Assembly: GCA_963971425.1 (NCBI GenBank)
Contig: OZ020525.1
Location: 6,555,560 to 6,619,559, forward strand
Direction of reading: 5' to 3'
Length of the DNA: 64,000 nucleotides
Source: Bryoerythrophyllum caledonicum
Lineage: Eukaryota; Streptophyta; Bryopsida; Pottiales; Pottiaceae
Under the pieces are notes generated by a model that searched no databases, had not been told where the DNA came from, and saw only the letters and a list, made by a program, of their open reading frames with translations. This document shows positions 31,416-43,486 of the stretch, piece after piece (position 1 is the first letter of the stretch; each line of letters begins with the position of its first letter). Both the position numbers and the translations under genes were made by a program.

Positions 31416-34400
31416 TGAATAAAGTGTCTGTTCGTTCCATTGCTAAGACCATGCCCACCGGACAAGGAATTAGCGAACTGGAACTACTTCCCCCTTTCGA
31501 GGGTAGACACTATGTAATGAGTAGCCAGAAACCAACCAACAACGACCAACCACGACCAAACTAACTAAACAACAAAAAACAAAACCAAACATGCAGCCAA
31601 TCAGGAAGAGACAAAGTGGCGAAGTTCCTAAGGGGGGTCTTGCCTATCAGGGAGGACTTGGTTGTTTTCGATTTTGCGTTTATGCAGTAAAATAGACATG
31701 GCATGTTGAATAGCGATGGTGTTGATATTTTTAAAGGTAGTTTTAATTGTATCAATGGGTATCTTGAAGGTATCTTCGAGAGTTTTCATAGATGGGATAA
31801 AGGTGGTGGCACGAGCGCCGGATGTGATAACAATAAGGGGGTCCACATTCCAGCCGAGGGCAATGATGTCGTCTATGAGGGGTTGGTATTTATCTATTTT
31901 GTTTTGTATTGTTTCCGGGGAGAATCTATCGTTGCAATATGTAAATTCGATGAATTGAATGGTGTAGTCTTGGTTGATGTTCTCGGGTGGTGGGTCGTTG
32001 TATGGTAAGCCTTTGACACAAAGAATGTCCGGTTTGAGCCTAGCGTTGCAATGACATCTTTGGGTCATACATGAGCATGGAAATAGCCATGGGGGGACCG
32101 TGTTTTCTTGTGGATTGTTATTAAAAGTGCCGGCGTTCATAAGTATGAAACATCTCGATTTTTTGTAGGAGGTGATTAGTTTTCGAATTTCCCATACCGC
32201 TTTATTATGTCTTTTGATGATTAGAGAGTGAATGTGGTGGTTTTGGCATTTGAGTAGCACATGAAGCCATGTGTCGGGGTCCGTTGAGGGGCATATGGGG
32301 CATGTTATGGATGGGAATCTTTCTATTCCAAAGAAGAGTTGTTTGCGAGCGTTTCCCATGTACTGACCCGTATGGAATTTGATGAGGCACGTTATTTGTG
32401 AGTCTGAGATGATGGGGTTTTTCCAAAAGTTTGTAGAGAGTTCATTGTCTATGTCGTTATTGTTAGTCCATTTTTCTATGTTAGGAATATTTTCTGAGAT
32501 TGTATCCAGGTTGTTGTAGAGGTCTTGTTTTTTGAGATATTTGCCCAGAAATCTAATTGGGCCTTTGTCGGGGGTATCTTCTTTGGAAGGCCAATCTTCT
32601 TTTTGAAAGTAGTATGGGGTGGCATGGGCATGTTCGTGAGGGTCTTTGGCGTTTTTGTGTGTTTTTTCTCGGCCTTCTTTTGCAAGTTTGTCTGCTTGTT
32701 CGTTGCCATCAATGTTGGCATGGGCTCTGACTTTGTGAAGGGTTGTGATTTGTGTACGTTTTTGTAACATTTGTACCATTGATGTTAGTATGGTTTGGTC
32801 GGGGTGACTGTTGTGAAGGGTTGGGTGTGTTATTTGAGTGTTTAGTAGGTAGAGTGCATTTATACAATCGGTGAATATATGTGCAGGTTCATTTTTGTAT
32901 TTTGTTGTGATGATTTGTAGTGTTTTGTGAATGGCCATGAGTTCTGCTCTGAGGATATTTTGTAGTCCATGGAGTCTTTTGGCTAGTTTAATTTCTTTGG
33001 TAGAATTATATATGCCATAGCCAGCTTTTTCTCTTCGCCAAGAGCCCGGGCTAATTTGTTCCGGTGGTTTAAAAGAGCCGTCGGTGTAATAGCTGTATGC
33101 GGGGTTAAATTTTGGTGTGGTATAAGTTGGGTAGTCTGGGAGGGGGGGAGGTATGACGGAGTAGTTTAATGTGTTGTTGTCATAGTTTAATTTTGACCAT
33201 CTTTTACTTTTGTTTACGGGGGTTTGTATGGGTGTTGGTGGGGCCGGTTTTGTGTATGGTCGTTGTATGTCTAGATTGTCTGTTATGGAGGTAAGTTCCG
33301 CAAGTTGTTCTAGGGAGCCGAGGGTTTGATTTTGATGATGGACGCATAGTATTTGTAATGTAGATGGCTCTATTCTGGGTTTTTTTAGCTCAGGTGGGAT
33401 ATTAGGTTCTTCGTATGGTATTGTGTCTGCTTCGAATAATGCAATGATGTGGGAATCTGGGAATGGGTTTGAATGTTGGTTGTTATTTTGGTACCAATTG
33501 TTGTTCGGTGTGACGATGATTGTTTTTGTGTTATTTGGATCGTGTTTGGCGGCAAGTCTAGCCCAATGTATGGCTTGTTCTATGTCTTTCTCGTTGTGGG
33601 GGTGAGCTATTCCATTTCCGATCCATTTGTGTTCAAAGGCCTTGCCTAGGGATCCAAATATTTTGTCTCTTTCGTACGGTGAGTAGAATTTATTTAGTTT
33701 GATAGGACATGTGATCGGGGAGGAAAAGTATGAGTGTTCGATGTTAAAGGATGATATTAGTGAGTCTAAAATGGGGGTGGGTACTGTGTATTGCGCATTT
33801 TTGAGGGGGTCAGTTTTTGGTATTCGATATTTATATCTTTGGTAAAGCCATATTAGTTCGGTTTCAAAGGGTTGGGTTGTTGGTTCAATGTTTGTAGGGG
33901 ATTGTAATTTTGTATGATATTGGTTCCATAACCATTGGAGCCGGGTAATGGGTATGGTGTGTAAATGTCGGCCATTTTCTTCGTATAGATGTGTTTGATT
34001 GTTATATATTTGAATTGTGTTTGAGGATGTAAGGATATCATTTTCGGGGTTGCATTCTGTTGTGTAGATGTTTAAGAGTGGGATAATTATGGGTGGTGTT
34101 ACGGACCTTGAGTCTGAGAATTGTTCTTGTGGATGGTGGGCAAGGATGATATCTGAGTATATTTTGTTTTGGATCTTTTGGTAGTATTGTTTTAATTTTT
34201 CAGTGTTATGTGTGGAGGTATTGGTGTCATGCCGTGGAAAAAGGTCTCTTTGGGGGAGCCATTTATTGTATGTATTATCATTGTGTTGCCATTGGCATAG
34301 ACATTTTGTGTAGGTATTTTGTATGTTATTTGTGTCTGTGTGTTGGATATGTTTATGGTTTATGATATTATTAATGGGGTATGTGGTAGGGTTTTTGGGG

Positions 34401-37400
34401 ATGTATGTTGGGGGGCGGGGGTGGTATGTATGTGGAGGGTTAGGGGGGTTGGTTGGTGTGGGAATATTTCTTGGGATGATGTTATTGTTGAGGGTGATGA
34501 ATGGATCTTTAAGTGTATGAGAGTATGGGTGTATGTTGCAAGGAGTATGACATATAGTGGGGCATGTTATGTGGCAAAATAGTTGTTTAGCAACACTTAG
34601 GGCACTCTTTATTAGTTTAGATGGGGTGAAGTGGTAGGTTTTGAAGTCTTCATTGTTCATGATGTGTGTACCGTTAGGTAAGGTAATTAGGTTTAGTTCA
34701 AAAATATTTTTTGAGAGGAGTTTTTGTAGAAGCTTTTGGGAGAGTTGGGCATTGAGTGTGTTATGATTTAATGTTTCTTGGCGCCATAGTATTTCTAGTG
34801 TTGTAGGATTAGTGAGGAAGTTCGGGAGCGTACTTTTAAGGTGGGCTTTAGCTATATGTTTTAATAAGAAGAATGTTCGTGTTATTGGTGATCTTATGCA
34901 GTCACTTTTTTTAATTCTCGGTATGTTTTCAGCGCCACCATATTGGGCAAGGACATAGTGAGTTAATCCATTATATATTTTTCCAAGTCTACCTTTATCG
35001 TTTAAAGCATTTTGTAATTGTTCGCCTATACATCGGAGATATGCATTTTTGAGGGAGAAAGCTTCAAGTCCAAATAGGTTATGTGGGAGTTGGGTTATTG
35101 CATTTGACATACATTTTGGTAATCCACATATGGTTTTTTGTATGGCTATTATTTTTTTATCAAGTTTTCTGATAGCTGGCATAGAGTATGGTACACCGTA
35201 GAAACTGTATGCCACACCTGGGCGTAGTACGGTATCAATCATTTTTATTTTTTGTTTCATGGTGGCTGGGCATGTTGTTAGTTCTTTGCATTGTCGTTGT
35301 GGTGTGGATTTGGATTTTCCATTTTAGTGAGGGAACAAGGTTTGTGCCTAAGTATATGTATGGTTCATTTTGGTGTAGTATGGGGATCAGTTGATTGCGG
35401 TTGTTGATGTTTGAGGCTTGCATTAGGGCTTTGAAAGTGGTAGGGTTCAATTTGGATTTGTTTGGGCATCCGGTAGCGGCACATTTTGGGACACCTACGT
35501 CCATACCGGCCCATTTACAATATCTATCAATTTTGTTTAGTTGTATTTGGATTGATTTGATTTTGTTAGTTATGGTGGCTAGGTCATCCGCGTATGCGGC
35601 AAAGTTTATTATGACCTCTGATGTGCCAAAATTGTATCCGTAATTTCCTCTTTCTAGCCATCTGAGTAGTGGTTCTAGAAATATAATGAATAGGTATGAG
35701 CTGAGGGTATCTCCTTGTATAGTACCTCTTTGGATGGGTATAGGTTTTGTTTTCCCAAAGTGTTCACCGGTATAACATGTAGATGATTTAGAATAGTTGT
35801 TTCCAACAAGTGTAGTTGCATCTTTTGGGTAACCAAGGTCCATCATTATTGCTAGAAGTCGGGCATGGTCAATTGAGCCAAAGGCATTTTTGAAGTCCAC
35901 GTATAGTATGTATATATCTTGGTTAGTAAACTTTGCGTCTTCTAGTGCGGCTATTATAGTTTGTATTTGTCGTGCGGTACTTCTCTCTGCTCTAAATCCT
36001 TCTTAACTATCATGTAGGATTTTGAATTTTTCGCCATATGAGGATAGTATGGAGGTGAGTGTACTGGTAAAGAGTTTGTATATTGTGTTAGCTAGTGCAA
36101 TTGGTCTATGGTTGGGTAGTATGGACGGGTCGCCTTTTTTGTATAGTAGAATTGTTGTACTTAATTTCCATGAGTTTGGTATCTGTTTTTGTTTATAGCA
36201 GTGGGAGAAGAATAGAAATAATAGCTTGTGAAATCTTGGAGGCATGTTTTTGAGTATTGAGTTTGGTATGCGGTCTGGGCCTGGGGCTTTATTATTTCCA
36301 AGATTTTGAAGGCATGTGTCGTATGTGGCTCTGTTGAGGTATTTATGTAGTGGAATTTCTGGTTCGCCCCGTTTGTCAAGGGTATATCCGTCCAGGTCGT
36401 GCCAAGGGTATTGTCGTATTGCACATGTGCATTCTATTGTATGTTGTGGCTGGTAATTACATGTTGGTACTGTTGGTCTATTGGTTTTTGTTTGTTGGTT
36501 AAATATTTCATTTGCAATGTCTTCGGGGCTAGTTAGAATATTATTATATTGATCTTTGATACAATCCATTGGTGGGGATTCAAGGTTTTTGAAGACTTTT
36601 TTGTTAATTTTTTTGGGGCTGATTTCGTATAGTTGTCTGTATTTTGATATGGCTTTTTTAATGTTTTCTTTGGTGTATTTTGTGATTATTCTTTGTGCTT
36701 GTATGTTGGCATTTTTTGCAATTATCGCGATATCTTTTATCCATGTATCGTGGGGAAGGTCCGGAGGCGGCGGGGTAGGGATTTGGATGTGTTGTATAGT
36801 TAGTAGTTCGTTGTGTATGGGTTGGTTACGCCATTGAGGGTTGTTTTTTACAATTCTAATGGTTTTACGTATGGTATGGTATGTGGTTAAGTGTTGTTTC
36901 CAAGTTTTAGAAAGTTTGCGGGGTAGATACCCGCCTTGTTGAGAGGTTCTCTTTGTCATTTGGGGTATTGGGTGTGCTCTACAAGTTTGTTCTAGTGTAT
37001 CAGAAATTTTATTGATGAGTTTGTCCAGAGAGTGGCATGCTTCTTGCCATTGTGCTTGTGTTAATTGACTATTGTTTTCAAGAGTGTGTATGAGGGAGTC
37101 TATTTGTATGGAGTTTTCTTCGAAGAATTTTGTGTTGAATTTTTCTATGTTGGTTTTTGGGATGGGGTTGAGTATGCGTATAGTGTCTTTGTTTGGGATT
37201 GTAGGAGTTCTACTAATTAGTGTGTTATTTGGGATGTGCAATTGTATGGGTGAGTGGTCCGAGTTGAGAATAATATCTTTGTTTGTTGTGGAGGTGCATT
37301 GTGTATTGTTGTTTGTATTTATATAGAATCCATCTATTAAACTCCAATCACTATAATTGTAGCCACCTTGGATAGAGAATTGTGTATCGGTATTGATGTA

Positions 37401-38642
37401 AGTGAAGTTTAAGTTTTCTGTGAAGCGGCGCCATTGGTAATCAATGTTTTGAGGGGGGGTGTGATGGTTTCCATTTTGGCGGCCAATTAGTGCTATGTCT
37501 CTATTGAAGTCTCCACATAATAGGTATGTATGATTGGGATGATTATTAATATGGGATGTAATAGTGTTTTGTATATCTAAGAGAAATCTAGTATCTTCGG
37601 GATGGGATGGCATATACATGTGAAAGATTAACCACGGTTGTAGTGGGTGATTAGTGATTTTAATTATTTGAATGTATGGTGATATGTGCATTGGGGTAGG
37701 GATTTTGTTGATGTTGCCGGGGAATGTATATTTTTTGTGTATTAATGTAAGGAGGCCACCGCGGCCCGGTGTGTATGGTCTCCTTTGTTGCATGCATCTT
37801 GTAAGTGCATGTGTATTGTTAAAGATGAGTTTATAGTTTTGAAATATATTTTGTATATATTTTGTAGATTTTGTGGCGGTTAGTTTTGTTTCTTGTATAA
37901 CTATAAGAGTCGGTGGTGTGTCTGTGTTTGCGACTAAAGTTTGTAAGCTAGGAAGGGCAGTGTTTAGTGAGGAGGCATTCCATGTGATTATGTATGTATT
38001 TTCTTGGTTTGGTCTAATGTTTTGATTTTGATTTTGAGGAGGGATGTAGGGGAGAGGTGGGGGTGGGTGGGTGTATTCTGGTATAGGGTCTAGACATTTT
38101 AGTGATTCATTTATGAGGTTGTTAGGGAGGTAAGGGAATTTTAGTTTTATTATATCATTTGAGGGTGGTATGTCTTGACTATGTAAGAAGTCGTATAGTC
38201 TTTTATGTATTGAGTTCTCATGGTTTATAATATTTTGGTTGTCTACTAGGAATTCATTATAGGGGTGTGGAGTGTAAATGTGTCGTTCTGGTGGGTTTTG
38301 TAAGGTTAGTAAGGTTTGTAGGAATGTATTAGTCCATGTAATTGTGTTCAAATTTTGTGGATTTAGAAGTTGGTTACATTCATCTATGTTTGGATGAGTA
38401 GTGATTATTAGTGCATATAAGATGTGGGGTGGTGGATGCGTATTTTTTTGTTGTATGTATTGGGCAATGTTTGGGTGGGAAGTGTTGTATATGTGGTGTA
38501 ATGTATGTGTGTTTTTTAGAAATGGTGCGAAGGGTTTTGCAATGTGTTCATATTCTGGTTGGAGTTTTATGGTATTAGGTATGAAGTAGATTTTGGCATT
38601 TTTCTTATGTGATGTAGGATGTCTTTTTAGTATATTGGGCAT

Positions 38643-38672
38643 GGGTCCCGGGTTGGTTTCAATGTCTCCTCC
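38643..38672 (-). other. Canonical 2A ribosome-skipping motif
   Basis: Encodes GGDIETNPGP, matching the D-x-E-x-N-P-G-P consensus of 2A peptides, preceded by a Leu-rich stretch ('KLLLLL') as usual. Skipping would release the ~352-residue N-terminal part from the enzyme polyprotein that then starts with Pro. 2A peptides are known in some non-LTR retrotransposons (trypanosome L1Tc/ingi, sea urchin and lancelet elements). Confidence 0.85.
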
Positions 38673-39152
38673 TAGAAGTAGTAGAAGTTTGTGGTATATA
38701 TGTTTAGTGGTGTATTTTAAAGGCTTTGTTGTGTTATTAATGACTTGTTGGTTTGGGGGTAGGTGGATGTTTGTATTTTGTGTGTGAGTTGTGGGTTTAT
38801 TTATTTTTATAGTAGGTGTAGTTGTTTTCGTCTTTAGTTTATTTTTTGTCCATGTGTTTTTTATGGTTGTTTTTGTTTTAGTAGTGTATGGATGTATGTA
38901 TGATTGGTTGTATTTTATCTTGGTTGTTTTTGTCCGTGTGCATATGTAACTGTTATGTTTAAGACTATTTGTATGTGGGTTTATGTTGGTTTTTAAAGTG
39001 GCTTTTAAGTCCTTTTTTTCATATGCGGTGTTATTATATACTTTGTGGTTTGTACAATTGTTTGTTTTGGTGTTTGTATTAGTATTTGGTATGAAATATA
39101 TTTTGGCATTCTTTTTGTGCGAAGCGGGGTGTCTTTTTAATATGTTCGGCAT

Positions 39153-39182
39153 GGGTCTTGGGTTAGTCTCCATGTCTCCTCC
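39153..39182 (-). other. Second, mutated 2A-like motif (NPRP)
   Basis: Encodes GGDMETNPRP. It lies 170 residues upstream of the canonical copy, in the same context (K-LL-L-GGD-ETNP-PMPNILKR and continuing to 'KKNAKIYFIPNT'), so the two arose by in-frame duplication. The invariant Gly before the final Pro is Arg here, which should abolish skipping. Confidence 0.85.
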
Positions 39183-39394
39183 AATTAATACTAGTAGTTT
39201 GTAGTAGATGGGTTTTTTGTTTTGTTTTAGAATCATTTGTATGTGGCTTTGGTATTTTATTTTGCGTTTTTTTGATTGTATGTATTCGTCTTTGTATGTG
39301 TATATGTATATGTATATATTTTGTTGATGTTGTGTGGTTGTCTTTGTGTGTGTATATGTAGTTTTATTTGGTTTCATATTAGTATTCATTCGTA

Positions 39395-39770
39395 TGTTCG
39401 TGTTAGTATATGCCTCAATATTTGTCTTGGTATTTGTATCATTACCCGTGTTAGTATTCTTGTTAGTGCACGTACCAGTATTCGTATTGGTATGTTCATC
39501 AGTATGCATATTATTATAAGTATCAATATTTGTATTAGTGCACGTACCAGTATACATACAAGTATACATACCAGTATATGTACTCGTATATGTACAAGTA
39601 TACACATCAGTATTTGTATCAGTATTTGTACCAATATTTGTACCCGTATTTGTAATAGTATAGGTACCAATATTTGTACCCGTATATGTACCAGTATACA
39701 TACTTGTATAGATACCAGTATGTATATCAGTATTTGTACATGTACGTATTCCAGTATACGTATCCAGTGG
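39395..39770. repeat. 12-bp minisatellite at the LINE ORF start
   Basis: About 30 degenerate copies of 'gtaccagtatac'. As 12 is a multiple of three, all frames stay open. In the pol frame it encodes the Thr-rich leader (TNTGTNIG-type tetrapeptides). The true start codon within it cannot be fixed from sequence. Confidence 0.9.
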
Positions 39771-41377
39771 GTTACGAAAAGGGGAAGGTGATGGCAGACT
39801 TGACTGTCTTGGAGACCATCTCGCTGGAGGAGGGGGTTTATAAGTAGGGGGGTCGCAGATTGCAACTGGGGGGGTCGCAGGTTAAGACAAGGAGGTCGCA
39901 GATTGAAAAAGGGAGGTCGCAGACAGTTTGAGTCCGTTGGAAGCAGGGCCGCTGGGTTTGTTTTTCGCAGAGTGGCAGGGTCGCAACGCCTTTGTGCGGG
40001 GTCGCTTGTGGGTAGTCTACGGGTTCAGGTTGTGGGAGGAGCTCACAGTATGGTTTTGGGGAGGGTTCAGGTTTTGGTTTCGGGGAGAGCTTGTACTCTG
40101 TGTGCAGGGCGTGTGCTTTGGGGGAAGCTTGGATTCTGTCTACAAGGCTTGTACGCTGTCTGAGCGGTAGGTGTGTAGCCTCTGTTTGCAGGGGTGTATC
40201 TGTGTGTGTCTACGGGGAGTGTGTCAAGTCAGTCTGCAGGGGGTATGCTTGTTTTTTCTGTGGAGAGTGTGTGTGGGTCGGGTTGAGGTGATAGGTGCTG
40301 CTGGTTTGAGGATTTGTGGGGAGGGGGGAGCTGCTAGGGTTTTTAGAGAGGAAAGGGGACGTGGCTATTTGTTGCAGTCTGATTTGGATTTCTAATTGTT
40401 GATAATTTTTGGTTTTTTCTACCTTGTTTCTAGAGAGAAATTGGCAGCGCTTTCGTGTGATAAGGTTAGATCTGGACTCCGGGTTGTGGTGAGAGGTGTG
40501 TAAGTGGGAGGTGGATCTAGCTCTTGAGGGTGTACATGTGAGAAGGGTGAGGGTTTGTAAGCTAGAAGTGACTTTTCTAGTGTAACAAAAACAAAGGTAG
40601 TAATGGAAGTTGGTGAGGAACGTACCTGAATCCAGTTGGGCTGATAAGTTGAGGTGTTCGTGTAGGTCTGGCGTTTGAAGCACGACCATGATCTTGGGTG
40701 ATGTACGCCTCGTCTTTCTGGCAACCTCTGCTCCGTTGTTTTTTCTGAAGGCAACTCTACTGCTGCAGCTGATCCACTGAATACAACACGCGTTTGTGTG
40801 TACAAATCTACCTATTTCATTTGTAAACTCTAATGCTAGGAACAAATAATCACATGAGATAACAAATAATTGCACGGAATGGTGAGGAATAGCCTGCAAT
40901 GATGACTCGCAGCTGCATAGCAGCAATGTTTGGTGTAGACTTCGCGCGATCTTTGATGTTTGGTTTCCTAGGTTGGGGAAGAGGGACTTTGATGGAAAGG
41001 TTTGTAGATCTAATCCCCAGTGCACCGGATCTGGGATGGATCGTCAACTATGTGGCCTAAGTGTTTACAGATCTGGCTCCAACACTAAGTTCCCTGCTTC
41101 AGAACAGACTTGCACAGATCTGCACTTGCTTAGGGCATCATCAAACTCCTCACCTCAGATCTGGTGTTTGAGCCATCCAACACATCTATTTTGCATCTCA
41201 AACCTCACCATACCACCTGTGATCTGCTCACTACGAGGGCTCTCAATAGGGTCAGCCACCTCCTATCGCACGTCGTTTGCAGCTCACAAGCTAAGTCCCC
41301 TCCTCCCCTTACCAGGAAATACGGAGCTCACACGCTAGACATCGATTTCCCTTGAAGGACATGCAAGATGTCTCACA
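39771..41377 (-). other. LINE 5' region
   Basis: From the minisatellite to the 5' target duplication. 39846-39925 holds four ~24-bp units with 'gggtcgcag'. 39930-40380 is GT-rich on the plus strand. A minus-strand open frame of 271 codons (41025-40210) is present but low in complexity toward its end and lacks any domain I recognise, so I treat the segment as 5' UTR/promoter with a possible ORF1 not excluded. Confidence 0.6.
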
Positions 41378-41392
41378 ATTCTTCAACTTACA

Positions 41393-42915
41393 TCTTTCAT
41401 TTGGAGGTCATTTCAATATCTGAACCTTATCATGTTCAAATGTGAAGAATATTGTGGCCACAAGGCGGCCGTGCTAGACATTAAGGGTTAACCCCTAAAT
41501 GTCCAAACATCCATACAATGAATTATTGAGCATAAGAGATGTATCATATTAGAATTATTGCAAATAGGCATCTTTTTCATGTATTCATTTTATATGAAAT
41601 TATATGTTGCAACTTACATGTGGAGGTGATTCATTTATTTTCAACATTTTTCTACAACTACATGATTAATTTTGAGTGGAGAATATATGTTTCTTATTAT
41701 GTCAATTAGGGGTTACGGGGGTTTCACACTTGGACCAAGGGTGGGAGGCTAATTGGTTGGCTTCTCGGCTTTCAAACTAGGGACTAAGGTCGAGAGGCCA
41801 ACAGAGTCCAAAATACCTTCATGGAAACACTTTTCGATAGCCTAAGCGCCAAGAGTTGGCCTCTCAAGGAAAATTTTGGTCGATTGGAAATAGAAATCTT
41901 AACTCTTGCCGAGGTGCCGAACATTTTTCCCATTGAAATATTCAAAATCTTCAAAGTTCTCAATCGTTAAATTGAATAAATAAAAACTTCTATCTCAAAT
42001 TTTTACTCCGAAATATGTACGTGAATTATTCACTCAAGTCTTTCTCTTATAACTTTTGCTTGAATTTTTTAACATGTATGTTTTACCCAATTTTTGTTGC
42101 TAAAAATTTTACCTTAATTTTCACCTCAATATTTTTACCTTGAAATTTGTTGTGCTGGTGTTTGTGTTGGAATCTTTTGTGTACAAAGCATTTTGACCAT
42201 TTTCTTAATGTTTTAAAACAATAAAAATTCAACATAAATGTGTTCACTTCTAGGCTACATGGCTAAAGAAAGTGAGAGAGGAATTTTTTTAAATAAAATG
42301 ACCTTAGAAACCAAAAATTGATATAAGATTTGCCAAATAGTAGGGGTCCTCACCTCTCAACTCGGCCCTTGAGCTTTCACACTAGCCCCAAACTCCGCAA
42401 ATTGCATACTTTAATGTTTTTTTTTACCTCCAAAACTCAGCCTTCTTGGCAAAGTTTTGTCTTTGATGGAGGTTGGTCCTTCATGGAATCTAAAACACCC
42501 CCAGAATGACACCAGATGGTGAAGTACCATATTCAAATTTTTCTTTGGAAAGAAATGCACAATAAGTTGAATGAAGTGCAACATGTGAGGTGTGGTACAA
42601 CATTTGATCATGTGACGGTTACAATGATGATGTGAGGTATAATATACAACAATGTCGATAAGCTTACTACAAATAGAATATAGTTGGGGGCTCATGAATC
42701 AGATGCAATTCTGCCCAGATTTTTCCAGGACCAAATCTTTTTGCACGACAGAATTTTCACCACTTGTCCTCTTCAGAGCTGATGACACTCCCCTCATATC
42801 ATGACGAATGGGATGGGTCAAGGTGCGAAGACAAGTGGCTTCCCAGTGTTTTACGACACAGATTTCACTTTACACATATGGACTTCATTACAAAACCCTC
42901 AAGACAAGTCTTGCC
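41393..42915. other. Gene-free AT-rich region right of the LINE
   Basis: Original locus continued after the LINE. It contains 'aagggttaacccct' near 41483 (mirror of the motif at 31265) and no coding signal. Confidence 0.6.
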
Positions 42916-43186
42916 CAGGGCGAATTGACCCCCTCGTTGGGAGTTACCCAAGGGGTCCATGAGGTGGTGCGGTAAAACTTGGCCCCTGTTTCGTTTTTGG
43001 ATGGGGCCCTAGTTTAGCAAGGGAGTGTCCTTCGGAGTGAACAATTACCATAGGCCCCAAATTTGTCTTTAAAAAATCCAAAAAAGCCTCTCGACCCCCT
43101 AAAATAAGAGGGTCAAAAAATGACCCCATGCAATTAAGATGGGGCCCACCTTGGGTAACTCCCAATGAGGGGGTCAATTTGCCCTA
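42916..43186. mobile_element. MITE-like element with ~40-bp inverted ends
   Basis: Left arm CAGGGCGAATTGACCCCCTC and onward 'gttgggagttacccaagg'. The right arm (to 43186) is its inverse with a few mismatches ('ccttgggtaactcccaatga', 'gggggtcaatttgccct'). It is about 271 bp long and non-coding. CAGGG-type ends hint at hAT, but I could not find an 8-bp duplication. It sits 13 bp from the Helitron's left end. Confidence 0.65.
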
Positions 43187-43486
43187 GGCCTACAAGACAT
43201 CATTCTACTATAAAGTATAGACGGGCACCCTATGGCCGTGCAGTGGTGCCACGTCACTGTTGGAGAGCAACGAGGTGAAGGAAGGAGGGAGCTCTACTTG
43301 GAGAAGAAGCGTCAGAGAGAGGGAGGGTTGAAAATCTGAGCGAGGGACACAATAACAGGGCAGAGGATCAGTGACACTCTTTGGCACTCTACGCCTGCTC
43401 TGCGCTTTCACGCGCGTTTACCAACCTTCGTGATTCCCCCCCCCAAAGTATTTACCTACCCTATGTGTTATCCACCTTGCCTTTCC

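Larger units (their letters stand above)
31628..39701 (-). pseudogene. LINE polyprotein: 2A, APE, RT, RNase H, CCHC, RLE
   Basis: One long frame from 39701, broken by TAA at 36003-36005 (in RT, where 'LHDS*EGFR' implies an original Gln) and by a 1-base shift near 35270-35330. In order: a Thr/Asn-rich N-terminus; 2A-like motifs at residues 174-183 and 344-353; APE at about residues 570-820 ('ITWNASSLN', 'IQETKL', 'GDFNRD', 'LIDGFY', 'SDHSP'); RT from 'KAPGPDRIPNSIL' through 'AAYADDLA' (about 36300-35240); RNase H ('YYTDGSF', 'RAELMAI', 'FTDCINALY', 'RAHANIDGNEQAD', about 33100-32680); CCHC zinc knuckle ('CPIC...H....C', about 32230-32310); C-terminal 'LKPDILCV', 'FIEFTYCNDRF', 'IDKYQPL', 'VITSGARA' (about 32040-31800), the PD-(D/E)XK pattern of R2-type endonucleases. 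The unassigned stretch before RNase H holds 'IFGSLGKAFEHKW'. Confidence 0.88.
31378..41377 (-). mobile_element. Full-length LINE (10.0 kb) with probable dual endonucleases
   Basis: Both flanks carry the perfect 15-bp duplication ATTCTTCAACTTACA (31363-31377 and 41378-41392), proving a complete target-primed insertion. Read on the minus strand it has a ~1.6-kb 5' region, a 12-bp minisatellite, a pol reading frame with two 2A-like motifs, APE, RT, RNase H, CCHC and restriction-like endonuclease, a short 3' UTR, a C(UUCG)G hairpin and a (TTC)n tail. The combination of APE and a C-terminal PD-(D/E)XK-like domain recalls the Dualen/RandI group of Chlamydomonas. One nonsense and one frameshift break pol. 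The sense strand is markedly poor in G. Confidence 0.9.

Noticed and set aside
36003..36005. TAA as a recoded readthrough codon in RT
   Set aside because: The position is an expected Gln (CAA) and the element also has a frameshift; simple nonsense mutation is more likely.
34319..39791. Plus-strand hydrophobic ORFs (Val/Phe/Cys-rich) across the LINE
   Set aside because: Shadows of the G-poor sense strand; the minus strand has the catalytic motifs.
39386..39865. 159-codon Ile/Val/Leu-rich minus-strand ORF
   Set aside because: Alternative frame of the 12-bp minisatellite.
40210..41025. 271-codon minus-strand ORF as LINE ORF1 (gag)
   Set aside because: No CCHC, coiled coil or other gag feature, and the tail overlaps simple repeats; kept only as a possibility in the 5' region entry.
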